From assembly GCA_036733965.1 (NCBI GenBank), contig DAIMZL010000054.1, positions 1-22,182 on the forward strand: a DNA stretch of 22,182 nt, in the 5' to 3' direction. The position numbers and the translations under genes were made by a program. The notes beneath the pieces were generated by a model. It was not told the DNA's origin. It saw nothing but the letters and a program-made list of their open reading frames with translations, and searched no databases. Of this stretch, positions 14,125 to 21,983 are shown in pieces. Every line of letters begins with the position of its first letter. The first letter of the stretch is position 1. The stretch is from JAEXOD01 sp937930275 (GTDB lineage: Bacteria; Bacteroidota; Ignavibacteria; Ignavibacteriales; Melioribacteraceae).

Positions 14125-14748
14125 CTATTTAGAATTTAATAATTGTTTTGCTTTTACACCGACTTCGTTATTAGGATTTAAGCTAATAGCTTTATTCCAA
14201 TAAAAGTCTGCCTTTTCTTTGTTGCCTGCACTAAAATTAACTATGCCTAAATTTAAGCATGCGATTTGATGATTTGGATTAATTTCTAATCCTTTTTCCA
14301 TATTTATTATTGCGTTATCAAAGTCATTTTTATTAAAATAACAAACACCCATGTCAACCCAAACGTCTGCTGCGTTAGGATTATTTTTAAGATATTCGCT
14401 ATAGTATTCAATTGCTTTTTCCAAAAACCCGCTATCATTTAAAAGATGACCTAATTGTAGCATAGCTTCAAAATCAGTAGGGTTACTTTTAAGATGTTCC
14501 TCTAAATCCTTAATTTGTTTAAGACTGTTCATATCTGCAGAGGCATGCGGGTTATTTTGCTGAGCTGATGAATTATTTTGGTTAGCAATATTACCGGTTA
14601 GACGAGGGGATTCAAAAATTCCTGCTACCGATAGTATTATTACACCTATTGCCAATAAAAAAAGAACAATATATAATACTTTTATACTACTTAATTTTTT
14701 GTTAGTTGTGCCGGTTACTTGTAAATTTTTCTCTTTGTTAGATGGCAT
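14125..14748 (-). CDS. TPR-repeat protein with N-terminal membrane anchor
   Basis: A 207-residue protein. Residues 1-22 are polar and cytoplasmic, residues about 23-46 form a TM helix (VLYIVLFLLAIGVIILSVAGI), and an Asn/Gln/Ser-rich linker follows (about 50-75). Three to four TPR units cover about 78-205, with the pattern AMLQLGHLLNDSGFLEKAIEYY, VWVDMGVCYFNKNDFDNAI, ACLNLGIVNFSAGNKEKADFYW. The helix has no cleavage site, so the TPRs are displayed on the outer face of the inner membrane. This resembles CcmI/NrfG-type scaffold proteins, but no cytochrome c biogenesis genes are nearby, so I do not assign that role. Its ATG overlaps the HU stop codon by one base (TAATG), a strong sign of translational coupling, and the mS38-like gene follows after 10 bases. 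Confidence 0.85.
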   Translation of the reverse strand: MPSNKEKNLQVTGTTNKKLSSIKVLYIVLFLLAIGVIILSVAGIFESPRLTGNIANQNNSSAQQNNPHASADMNSLKQIKDLEEHLKSNPTDFEAMLQLGHLLNDSGFLEKAIEYYSEYLKNNPNAADVWVDMGVCYFNKNDFDNAIINMEKGLEINPNHQIACLNLGIVNFSAGNKEKADFYWNKAISLNPNNEVGVKAKQLLNSK

Positions 14749-15056
14749 TATGCATCTTCGCCTTTCTGTAATTTTTGGTTACCGTCATTAACTTGATCTT
14801 TAAATTCACGCGAGAATTTGAACACAGGTACAAAATGATCGTCAACTTTAACGGTTTCGCCGGTTCGAGGATTACGAGCTATTCTACCATTTTTTTTCTT
14901 AACTTTAAAACTGCCAAAACCCCTAATTTCTATTCTATTTCCTTTACTTAAAGCTTCTATAACAGTATCCATAAATCCTTCAATTACGGCTTCTGTTTCA
15001 ATTCTTGTTAAGCCTGTTCCGTTTGCAACTTGTTCTACAATTTCAGCTTTGGTCAT
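14748..15056 (-). CDS. hup: HU/IHF-family DNA-binding protein
   Basis: A 102-residue nucleoid protein that bends DNA as a dimer. The N-terminal helices (MTKAEIVEQVANGTGLTR) are followed by the family core IEIRGFGSFKVKKKNGRIARNPRTGE. The RNPRTGE tip of the beta arm carries the proline that intercalates into the minor groove, and VPVFKFSREFKDQV closes the fold. It is a few residues longer than E. coli HU (90) owing to a polar tail (NDGNQKLQKGEDA). It leads a compact minus-strand unit with a TPR protein (1-base stop/start overlap), the mS38-like ribosomal protein and tRNA-Thr. Linking a nucleoid protein to translation genes suggests growth-rate-linked expression, which is inference. AAGG lies 8-11 bases ahead of the ATG. 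Confidence 0.95.
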   Translation of the reverse strand: MTKAEIVEQVANGTGLTRIETEAVIEGFMDTVIEALSKGNRIEIRGFGSFKVKKKNGRIARNPRTGETVKVDDHFVPVFKFSREFKDQVNDGNQKLQKGEDA

Positions 15057-15089
15057 CCTAAAACCTTAATTTATTAAACGTAAATTATT

Positions 15090-15118
15090 AATATATATAA
15101 TTTTACAAAAAATTACAA
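15090..15118 (-). promoter_or_regulatory. Candidate promoter of the HU operon
   Basis: On the minus strand TTGTAA (15118-15113) and TATATT (15095-15090) are separated by 17 bases, giving a leader of about 27 bases before the HU ATG. The surrounding 15057-15246 divergent region is almost purely A/T with long A and T tracts, so chance matches are likely. It holds no other feature I can support. Confidence 0.4.
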
Positions 15119-15246
15119 CAATAAATTTTATTAATAAATCATTTTTGTAATTTTTTTTGATATAGCTTACAAATGTAAAAAAAAATTTACTTAAATGTAA
15201 TATTTTTTTTACTTTAGAATGTTTATTTTTATTTATTTCGGTTAAT

Positions 15247-16497
15247 ATGTATAAGTTTCTTATTGTTTTTTTTATTTCGGTTTCAAGTTTGTTAGCCCAA
15301 AACGGCATTATTAAAAGTTATTACGGTAAAGGTAAAATAAAGTACGAAATGTCGTATGTTAATAATGTTTTAGAAGGGACATCGTTTTGGTATTATGAAA
15401 ACGGTAATCTGATGTCGGAAAAAACTTATGATAACGGTAAACTTAGCGGATGGCAGCGTGATTATTACGAAACCGGATTAATTAAATTAGAAATTTATTT
15501 TAATAACGGTATAAGAGACGGTTTATTTAAAGAGTATTACGAAAACGGCGGGCTAAAGGAAGTTAGAAATTACGAAGCCGGTAAATTAACAAAGACAATA
15601 GAACTAAGTTATGATGAAAATTATCAAGCTCCTATTGAAGCTTACAAAAAAGGAAATAGGCAGATTCAAAAAGAATTAAAAGAAGAGAGATTTATTTGTA
15701 CTATTGAAATTTGTCCGGTTCCGATTGGCGGTATGCAAGCTATTCAAGATAAGGTAATTTATCCCGAACATGCAAAACTTTACGGGTTAGAAGGAATTGT
15801 AGTATTAATTGCAACGGTTAACACGGAAGGGTCTGCTGTTTCATTTAAAGTAGTAAGCGGAATTGGGTTAGGTTGTGATGAAGCAGCTATTGATGCAGTT
15901 AAGAGAACAAGATTTATTCCGGGTACTGATAAAGGAGAGGTTGTAACCGCAGATGTTACAATTAAAGTTGAATTTAGGCTTAGCGAAAAATCTGTTTTAA
16001 CTATTGCAAAAAAAGATGAAAAAGAAATTAAAGAAGAATATAATAGAATTATTACTAACGAAACTAATTTAAATAAAGAAAAAAATGATGAAAAGTTGAT
16101 AGATGTAGTTAGTAAGAATACCGATAAAGTTATTAATCCCGAAATAAAAAGTTTAGAAGACGAAAAAGATACTACGGTTATTTACATAAAAAACAGAGTT
16201 ATTTGTGAAGTATCAGAATGTCCGGTCCCGGTCGGAGGTTGGGGTAAAATAATAGAAAACTTAGTTGTACCTAAAACCGTTAAAAGGTTAAAATTAACCG
16301 GTGATGTTATTGTATTGGCAACAATTGACGAGTACGGTAATGTTAGAGATACTAAAGTATTACAAAAATTAGGTCACGGGGCAGATGAAGCAGTTGAAGT
16401 TGCAATTTTGGATACTCATTTTTCTCCCGGTACCGTGAATGGTCAAAAAATACGATGTGATGTAAAAATAACAGTTCCAATTAGAGAAGATAAATAA
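15247..16497 (+). CDS. Secreted protein with MORN-like repeats and two TonB C-terminal domains
   Basis: A 416-residue exported protein. A signal peptide (1-18, ending LLAQ) is followed at about 22-115 by tandem 22-24-residue repeats of the MORN / YwqK type (YYENGNLMSEKTYDNGKLSG, YYETGLIKLEIYFNNG, YYENGGLKEVRNY). Two related TonB_C-type domains follow, at about 145-245 and 315-414, separated by a charged Lys/Glu/Asn linker. Each copy starts with IC-x4-CPVP-x-GG and contains a G-x-V-V/I-V-L-A-T strand and an FxPGT turn, so the second arose by internal duplication. Typical TonB energy transducers have an uncleaved TM anchor and a proline-rich spacer; both are absent here, so it is unlikely to drive receptors by itself. 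The paired cysteines fit disulfides outside the cytoplasm. No clear ribosome-binding site is seen. It ends one base before the convergent thioredoxin-fold gene. Confidence 0.83.
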   Translation: MYKFLIVFFISVSSLLAQNGIIKSYYGKGKIKYEMSYVNNVLEGTSFWYYENGNLMSEKTYDNGKLSGWQRDYYETGLIKLEIYFNNGIRDGLFKEYYENGGLKEVRNYEAGKLTKTIELSYDENYQAPIEAYKKGNRQIQKELKEERFICTIEICPVPIGGMQAIQDKVIYPEHAKLYGLEGIVVLIATVNTEGSAVSFKVVSGIGLGCDEAAIDAVKRTRFIPGTDKGEVVTADVTIKVEFRLSEKSVLTIAKKDEKEIKEEYNRIITNETNLNKEKNDEKLIDVVSKNTDKVINPEIKSLEDEKDTTVIYIKNRVICEVSECPVPVGGWGKIIENLVVPKTVKRLKLTGDVIVLATIDEYGNVRDTKVLQKLGHGADEAVEVAILDTHFSPGTVNGQKIRCDVKITVPIREDK

Positions 16498-16498
16498 T

Positions 16499-17101
16499 TT
16501 AAAAAGTCTTCAAGATTTCAATAAATTCGGATTCTAAAGCTTTACCTCGATTTCTTCCGTACCACAAATGTAGTTTTTCAACATATTCGTCTTTTTGTAA
16601 ACCTTCGGCTTTTAATTTATTCAGTAGATCTTCTGCTTCTTTAGGGCGGGGTCCCCAAATAAATAACTCTTCTCCGTTCTTATTAAATGCGACAATTTTA
16701 GGAATGCTTCTTGATTTACCGTTAGTTAAATATTCGTCCATAATTTCAAGATTTTTATCGCGTTCTAAAATTCGCAAATCAATATTAAAGTTAAGGGCGG
16801 CATATTTGTTAAAATAGGGTAGGTTTTGAGCGCTATCTCCACACCAATCTTCTGTTAAGACCATCCATAATTGATATGAATCTATTTTCTTAATTAAATT
16901 TTCAATTTCAAAGGGCACTTTATAAGTTTTATCAATTCTTAACATACGCTGATAATTTAATTTAGTATAATCAAATAAATGTTTTTCATCAGCATCTAAA
17001 GAATTTGAATCTGTTTGTTCAATTTTATTTTTTATTAAATCAACAAAATCATTGTATAGTAATCCGTTTTGAGGTATTTTATTTTCTACAAACTTTTTCA
17101 T
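16499..17101 (-). CDS. Thioredoxin-fold protein with a single active-site cysteine
   Basis: A 200-residue protein of the thioredoxin-like family typified by Thioredoxin_9. A helical N-terminal extension (1-75) precedes the thioredoxin fold: a beta strand (LWMVLTED), the active-site motif W86-C87-G-D-S90, and the cis-proline loop SIPKIV with Pro134, followed by FNKNGEELFIWGPRP and a C-terminal helix. There is no CxxC pair and Cys87 is the only cysteine in the whole protein, so a classical dithiol reductase role is not possible. Monothiol chemistry, bacillithiol- or glutathione-type mixed disulfides, or a bacilliredoxin-like role are options. No signal peptide is present, so it is cytoplasmic. 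It is convergent with the TonB_C protein gene and divergent from pgmB, so it forms its own unit. AGGAAA precedes the ATG. Confidence 0.83.
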   Translation of the reverse strand: MKKFVENKIPQNGLLYNDFVDLIKNKIEQTDSNSLDADEKHLFDYTKLNYQRMLRIDKTYKVPFEIENLIKKIDSYQLWMVLTEDWCGDSAQNLPYFNKYAALNFNIDLRILERDKNLEIMDEYLTNGKSRSIPKIVAFNKNGEELFIWGPRPKEAEDLLNKLKAEGLQKDEYVEKLHLWYGRNRGKALESEFIEILKTF

Positions 17102-17199
17102 TTTTCCTCTTTTTATTTTTATAACTAATAATGACTAAAAAAAATTCCAAAATTATTAATATATTTAAAGTTTAAATATAAGAATAATTAGGAGATTTA

Positions 17200-17844
17200 A
17201 TGAACAAAGGTGTTATATTTGACCTTGACGGAGTTTTGGTTACTACTGACGAATATCATTATAGAAGCTGGGTAAAAATTTCTGAAGAAGAAGGGATTCA
17301 TTTTACATGGGAAATGAATAACAACTTTAGAGGAGTAGGAAGAATGGAATGCGTGGATATTCTATTATCCGGATCCGGCAAAAATTACACTACAGAAGAA
17401 AAAGCAGAAATTGCAAGACGAAAAAACGAGTATTTTGCAAAATCATTAGAAGAAGTTGATGATTCTGTAATAATGCCCGGTACTATCGATAGACTTAAAG
17501 AACTAAGAGAAAAAGGTATTAAAATAGGAGTAGGAAGTAATAGTAGAAATGCTAAAACTATTATCCAAAAAGTAAAATTAGAAAATTATATTGATGTAAT
17601 TACTGACGGGTATGATATAAAAAATTCAAAACCTGATCCTGAAGTATTTTTGTTGACTGCAAGTAGATTGGGATTAAAAAATGATGAATGTATTGTAGTT
17701 GAAGATGCAGTTGCAGGAATTGAAGCGGCGCATGCGGCCGGGATGAAAGCATTAGGAATAGGTACCAGCGATAGATTAACAAAAGCCGAAAAAGTTGTAA
17801 AAAATTTAAGCGAAATAACAACCGAAGAGATGATAAAACTATGA
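17200..17844 (+). CDS. pgmB: Beta-phosphoglucomutase (HAD superfamily)
   Basis: A 214-residue cytoplasmic HAD phosphatase-fold enzyme that interconverts beta-glucose-1-phosphate and glucose-6-phosphate, in maltose/trehalose-type disaccharide breakdown. The active site matches Lactococcus lactis beta-PGM closely: nucleophile Asp8 and acid/base Asp10 in FDLDGV, Thr16 and His20 in the cap hinge, RGVGR (Arg44 where Lactococcus has Lys45; Arg48 for its Arg49), GVGSNS for motif II, Lys144 in SKPDP, and Glu168-Asp169 in EDAVAGIEAA. A generic HAD phosphatase is possible, but conserved His20 and the cap RGVxR element favour mutase. AGGAG stands 6-7 bases before the ATG. The stop codon overlaps the next ATG as ATGA, so the serine hydrolase is translationally coupled. 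No phosphorylase gene is in the window. Confidence 0.85.
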   Translation: MNKGVIFDLDGVLVTTDEYHYRSWVKISEEEGIHFTWEMNNNFRGVGRMECVDILLSGSGKNYTTEEKAEIARRKNEYFAKSLEEVDDSVIMPGTIDRLKELREKGIKIGVGSNSRNAKTIIQKVKLENYIDVITDGYDIKNSKPDPEVFLLTASRLGLKNDECIVVEDAVAGIEAAHAAGMKALGIGTSDRLTKAEKVVKNLSEITTEEMIKL

Positions 17845-18884
17845 AAAATTTAATATTTGTAGGATTTTTGTTTTTGTTTAACATTTTAGGAGTTGAAATG
17901 TGTGCACAGGAAGAAGATATTTTAAAAGAATTTGAAAACACTTCCGGTATTTCGATAGGTGTTTTTAAAAACGGTAATATGGTTTATTACGCAAGTAACG
18001 GTTATTCAAATTTAGATAAAAAAACGACAATTACAGATTCTACGAATTTTAGACTTGCATCATTTTCAAAGCAATTTACTGCTATTTGCATTATGCTATT
18101 GCGTGATGAGGGCAAATTAAATATTGAACAAACGCTTTGTGATATATTTCCGGAATTTCCCGAATACGGTAAAAAAATTACTATTAAGCATCTATTAACA
18201 CACACAAGCGGTTTAATAGACTATGAAGATCTATTAACCGATGAATCATATCAAGTATTGGATAAAGACGTTCTAAATATTATGTGTAATATTGATTCAA
18301 CTTATTTTGAAGCAGGTACTGATTTTAGATACAGTAATACTGCTTATGCTTTACTTGCAATGATAGTTGAAAAAATAAGCGGTAAAAAATATTCTGAATT
18401 TTTATATGAAAGAATCTTTAAACCGGTTGGAATGTACAATTCTGTGGCTTATCGCAAAGGAGAAAATGAGGTTGTTAACAGAGCATTTGGATATGCCACC
18501 GAAAGCGGTAAAATTGTTTATTCTGATCAAAGTAATACAAGTGCCGTTTGGGGAGACGGGGGTATTTACTCATCTGTTAAAGATATTTTACTTTGGGACA
18601 ACATATTATATACCGAAAAATTGATATCCCAAAAAACATTGAAAGAAATTTATACAAATTATATTAAAACTGATAGAGAAAATACCGGCTATGGCTTTGG
18701 ATGGTATATAGATAGCTATAAAGGAATTAAAAGATTTTACCACACGGGCGAAACATGCGGGTTTAGAACTGTATTTCAAAGATATCCGGAAAAACATGTT
18801 TCTATTGTTGTTTTGGCAAATAATAGGGATACTGAAGTAATGAATATAGCAAATAAAATAATTGAAAAATATTTAACTAACTAA
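17841..18884 (+). CDS. Class C beta-lactamase-like serine hydrolase, exported
   Basis: A 347-residue member of the beta-lactamase (PF00144) serine hydrolase family. It has a signal peptide (1-22, ending MCAQ; not a good lipobox). Active-site elements are S74-F-S-K77 (nucleophile and base), Y164-S-N166 and H301-T-G303. The sequence also contains the family landmarks TIKHLLTHTSGL and GDGGIYSSVKDILLW. Members include DD-peptidases, esterases and D-aminopeptidases, and few are true antibiotic-hydrolysing enzymes; this one should not be read as a resistance gene without tests. It acts in the periplasm or at the surface. Its ATG overlaps the pgmB stop by 4 bases (ATGA) and ettA follows after 10 bases, so all three form one operon, although no pathway link between them is obvious. 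Confidence 0.88.
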   Translation: MKNLIFVGFLFLFNILGVEMCAQEEDILKEFENTSGISIGVFKNGNMVYYASNGYSNLDKKTTITDSTNFRLASFSKQFTAICIMLLRDEGKLNIEQTLCDIFPEFPEYGKKITIKHLLTHTSGLIDYEDLLTDESYQVLDKDVLNIMCNIDSTYFEAGTDFRYSNTAYALLAMIVEKISGKKYSEFLYERIFKPVGMYNSVAYRKGENEVVNRAFGYATESGKIVYSDQSNTSAVWGDGGIYSSVKDILLWDNILYTEKLISQKTLKEIYTNYIKTDRENTGYGFGWYIDSYKGIKRFYHTGETCGFRTVFQRYPEKHVSIVVLANNRDTEVMNIANKIIEKYLTN

Positions 18885-18894
18885 GGGGAAATAT

Positions 18895-20577
18895 ATGGCT
18901 GTAGAACCGAATAAAATAATTTACTCGATGATAGGAGTAAGTAAGTATTATGATAAAAAACCTATTTTAAAAGATATTTACTTAAGTTATTTTTACGGTG
19001 CAAAAATTGGTGTTTTAGGATTAAACGGCGCCGGTAAAAGTTCATTATTAAAGATTTTAGCGGGTGTTGATAAGGATTTTAACGGTGAAACAGTTATTGC
19101 ACCCGGATTTACAATTGGGTACTTAGAACAAGAACCAATTTTAGATGATACAAAAACAGTACGCGAAGTTGTTGAAGAAGCTGTTCAGGAAACCGTTAAT
19201 TTACTGCGTGAATATGACGAAATAAATGCTTCTTTTGCAAATCCGATGAATGATGATGAAATGACCGAGCTTTTGGAAAGGCAAGGAATTGTACAGGAAA
19301 AATTAGATGCCGCCGATGCTTGGGAATTAGATAGCAAATTGGAAATGGCGATGAATGCTTTACGTTGTCCTTCAGGGGAAACACCCGTAAAAGTACTTTC
19401 CGGTGGTGAAAGACGTAGAGTTGCTTTATGCAGATTACTACTAATAAAACCCGATATTTTATTATTGGATGAACCTACTAACCATTTAGATGCAGAAACT
19501 GTTGCATGGTTAGAACATCATTTGAAAACTTATGCGGGTACAGTAATTGCAGTTACACACGATAGATACTTTTTGGATAATGTAGCAGGTTGGATTTTAG
19601 AACTTGACAGAGGGCAGGGAATACCTTATAAAGGGAACTATTCTTCTTGGTTAGAGCAGAAAAAAGCTCGTTTATTAATGGAAGAAAAACGTGAAACAGC
19701 CCGTCAAAAAACATTAGAGAGAGAACTGGAATGGATTAGCATGTCTCCAAAAGGGAGACACGCAAAATCTAAAGCACGTATTACTTCGTATGAAAATTTA
19801 TTAAAAACCGAAATTGATAAACAAGAAAAAGAACTGGAATTATTTATTCCTGCCGGACCTCGTTTAGGAAATGTTGTAATAGAGTTTGAAAATGTAACAA
19901 AAGCATTTGATGATAAACTTTTAATAGAAGACCTTAATTTTTCAATACCTCCGGGCAGTATTGTAGGTATTATAGGAGCTAACGGAGCAGGTAAAACAAC
20001 AACATTTAATATGATAACCGAAAAAGAGAAGCCAACTTCCGGTACAATTAAAATTGGTGAGACGGTTAAATTGGCGTATGTTGACCAATCGAGACAAATA
20101 TTAGACCCAAATAAAACAATATGGGAGATGGTTTCTAACGGAGATGATAATATATATTTTGGAAATAAAGCTGTAAATTCACGAGCATATGTATCGAAGT
20201 TTAATTTTACAGGTGCTGAACAACAAAAATTTGTCGGTACACTATCCGGTGGAGAAAGAAATAGAGTACATTTGGCAATGATGCTAAAAGAAGGTGCAAA
20301 CGTACTATTGCTTGATGAACCTACAAACGATTTAGACGTTAATACGATGCGTGCTTTGGAAGAAGCACTTGAAAATTTTGCCGGTTGTGTTTTAATTATC
20401 AGTCACGATAGATGGTTCTTAGATAGAATAGCTACTCACATCTTAGCATTTGAAGGGGATAGTAAAGCTGTTTGGTTTGACGGCAATTTTACCGAGTACG
20501 AGGCAAACAAACGTGAAAGACTTGGTGCTGCCGCAGAAATTCCGCAAAGAATAAAATATAGACAACTTACAAGATAA
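18895..20577 (+). CDS. ettA: Energy-dependent translational throttle protein EttA (ABC-F ATPase)
   Basis: A 560-residue cytoplasmic ABC-F protein with two ATPase domains and no membrane segment. EttA binds the ribosomal E site and gates entry into elongation according to ATP/ADP. Domain 1 has Walker A GLNGAGKS (42-49), signature LSGGERRRVALCRLLL (about 168) and Walker B DEPTNHLD (Asp192, catalytic Glu193). Domain 2 has GANGAGKTT (about 361), LSGGERNRVHLAM (from 450) and DEPTNDLD (474, Glu475). The segment between the domains carries the P-site tRNA-interaction motif (MSPKGRHAKSKARI, about 282-295), characteristic of EttA. The N-terminus (IIYSMIGVSKYYDKKPILKDI) also matches EttA rather than Uup or YheS. 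AAGGGG precedes the ATG. It is the last gene of the pgmB operon and is followed by a strong terminator. Confidence 0.95.
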   Translation: MAVEPNKIIYSMIGVSKYYDKKPILKDIYLSYFYGAKIGVLGLNGAGKSSLLKILAGVDKDFNGETVIAPGFTIGYLEQEPILDDTKTVREVVEEAVQETVNLLREYDEINASFANPMNDDEMTELLERQGIVQEKLDAADAWELDSKLEMAMNALRCPSGETPVKVLSGGERRRVALCRLLLIKPDILLLDEPTNHLDAETVAWLEHHLKTYAGTVIAVTHDRYFLDNVAGWILELDRGQGIPYKGNYSSWLEQKKARLLMEEKRETARQKTLERELEWISMSPKGRHAKSKARITSYENLLKTEIDKQEKELELFIPAGPRLGNVVIEFENVTKAFDDKLLIEDLNFSIPPGSIVGIIGANGAGKTTTFNMITEKEKPTSGTIKIGETVKLAYVDQSRQILDPNKTIWEMVSNGDDNIYFGNKAVNSRAYVSKFNFTGAEQQKFVGTLSGGERNRVHLAMMLKEGANVLLLDEPTNDLDVNTMRALEEALENFAGCVLIISHDRWFLDRIATHILAFEGDSKAVWFDGNFTEYEANKRERLGAAAEIPQRIKYRQLTR

Positions 20578-20589
20578 AAATCAATTTTT

Positions 20590-20635
20590 AATCATAGATT
20601 CCTTATTTTTTTTAAGGAATCTATTGATTCTTTTT
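20590..20635 (+). terminator. Rho-independent terminator after ettA
   Basis: AATCA-TAGATTCCTTA (20590-20605) pairs with TAAGGAATCTA-(T)-TGATT (20613-20629), giving 16 bp with a single bulged T around a 7-base T loop, followed by CTTTTT. It begins 12 bases after the ettA stop. Confidence 0.85.
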
Positions 20636-20703
20636 AGAATATTTACTTTATTAAAAGTAATATTGAAAATAATTATTAATTAATTAAAATAAAGAGGTGA
20701 ACT

Positions 20704-21975
20704 ATGAAAAAAATAGCTACTTTAATTTCCTTCATTTTATTTGTTATTACAATTAATGCACAAGTATTAGTTGAAGAAAATTTTGTTTATCCTGTGGGAG
20801 ATAGTCTAACACAGCATGGGTGGTTGGCACATAGCGGCGCAGGGCAAGTACCCGTTAAAGTTATAGAAGGAAATCTCACATATCCTAATTATCCGTTGAG
20901 TGGCATTGGTAATATGACACAAATTACCGGCGGAAGCGGTACACGTGAGGATATAAATTTACCATTTACACCTCAAACAGAAGGTTCGGTTTATTGTTCG
21001 TTTTTAGTAAATGTTGATACTGCTGCCGCAACCGGGGATTATTTTTTTAACGTAGGACCAAACCCGATAGCTACATCGTTTAGATGCCGTGTTTTTGTAA
21101 AACATAGCGATACGGGAAAATTCATTTTCGGTTTGGCTCAATCTTCAAGCAGTCCGGCTTATACAACTGAAACTTATGATTATAAAACCACATATTTACT
21201 TGTAGCAGAATATGAATTCATTCCTGGTGCTGCCGATAACGATACGGTTAGATTATATATAAACCCTGTATTGGGTGGAGCAAAACCACAAGCGAATTTA
21301 TCATATGTTTATACATTAACGGCTGCTGATTTAGCAAACTTAGGAGCAGTTGCATTACGTCAAGGTAGTAATGCTTATAGCATGAAAATTGACGGAATGA
21401 AAGTAACTACCCAATGGAGTGATATTATTCCGGTACAATTAACGTCATTTACGGCAGCTAATGACGGTAAAAATGTTTTATTAGATTGGTCAACTGCTAC
21501 AGAGACAAATAATATGGGCTTTGAATTATTTAGAAATGAACAAAAAATTGCTTTTATAAAAGGAGTAGGTACAACAACCGAAAAACAAAAATATTCATAT
21601 TCTGATTTAGATTTAAATAACGGCATTTATACTTATAGCTTATACCAAATTGATTTTGACGGTACAAGAAGCTTGGTTGCAAAAACAGAAACCGAAGTAA
21701 ATTTTATGCCAAATGAATTTAGCCTAAGTCAAAACTATCCAAATCCGTTTAACCCAAATACTAATATTAGTTTTTCATTACCAAAGGCTACAAACGTAAA
21801 AATTACTGTTTATAACGCAATCGGTAAAGAAATTTCCGTATTAGTAAACGGAAATTACGAAGCAGGTTTACATACTATAAGTTGGAATGCAAACAATATT
21901 TCAAGCGGTATGTATTTTTATAAAATGGAAGCCGGTAATTTTACGGCTACAAAAAAACTTGTATTGATGAAATAA
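20704..21975 (+). CDS. T9SS type A sorting-domain surface protein with LamG-like N-domain
   Basis: A 423-residue exported protein. The signal peptide (1-19, ending INAQ) is followed by a beta-rich domain (about 22-235) that opens with VEENFVYPVGDSLTQHGWLAHSG, a pattern I recall from concanavalin/LamG-like folds in many Bacteroidota surface proteins. A fibronectin-III-like segment follows (about 240-330: VQLTSFTAANDGKNVLLDWSTATE). The C-terminal sorting domain (about 336-423) has FSLSQNYPNPFNPNTNISF, the VYNAIGKEISVLVNG strand pair and the terminal SGMYFYKMEAG...KKLVLMK. This tail directs type IX secretion through the outer membrane, after which the tail is removed and the protein is attached or released. 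No catalytic residues are evident, so an adhesin or structural role is the simplest guess. GAGGTGA gives a good ribosome-binding site. The YPNPFNP form is typical of Ignavibacteria. Confidence 0.88.
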   Translation: MKKIATLISFILFVITINAQVLVEENFVYPVGDSLTQHGWLAHSGAGQVPVKVIEGNLTYPNYPLSGIGNMTQITGGSGTREDINLPFTPQTEGSVYCSFLVNVDTAAATGDYFFNVGPNPIATSFRCRVFVKHSDTGKFIFGLAQSSSSPAYTTETYDYKTTYLLVAEYEFIPGAADNDTVRLYINPVLGGAKPQANLSYVYTLTAADLANLGAVALRQGSNAYSMKIDGMKVTTQWSDIIPVQLTSFTAANDGKNVLLDWSTATETNNMGFELFRNEQKIAFIKGVGTTTEKQKYSYSDLDLNNGIYTYSLYQIDFDGTRSLVAKTETEVNFMPNEFSLSQNYPNPFNPNTNISFSLPKATNVKITVYNAIGKEISVLVNGNYEAGLHTISWNANNISSGMYFYKMEAGNFTATKKLVLMK

Positions 21976-21983
21976 AGTTGGTT

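Noticed and set aside
15066..15308. 80-codon minus-strand frame between HU and the TonB_C protein gene
   Set aside because: It spans the divergent promoter region and the signal peptide of the plus-strand gene; its translation is low-complexity Lys/Ile/Asn/Phe from A/T tracts.
17600..17941. 113-codon minus-strand frame across the pgmB / hydrolase junction
   Set aside because: It is antisense to two recognised genes and covers their conserved motifs; there is no start signal and the composition is implausible.
17841..18884. Reading the beta-lactamase-family protein as an antibiotic-resistance enzyme
   Set aside because: The fold and SxSK/YSN/HTG motifs are shared with esterases and peptidases; nothing here indicates AmpC-like activity or an ampR neighbour.
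20663..20690. Promoter-like TTGAAA-16-TAAAAT ahead of the T9SS protein gene
   Set aside because: The implied start near 20697 would remove the AAGAGGTGA ribosome-binding site, so it is probably chance in A/T-rich DNA.
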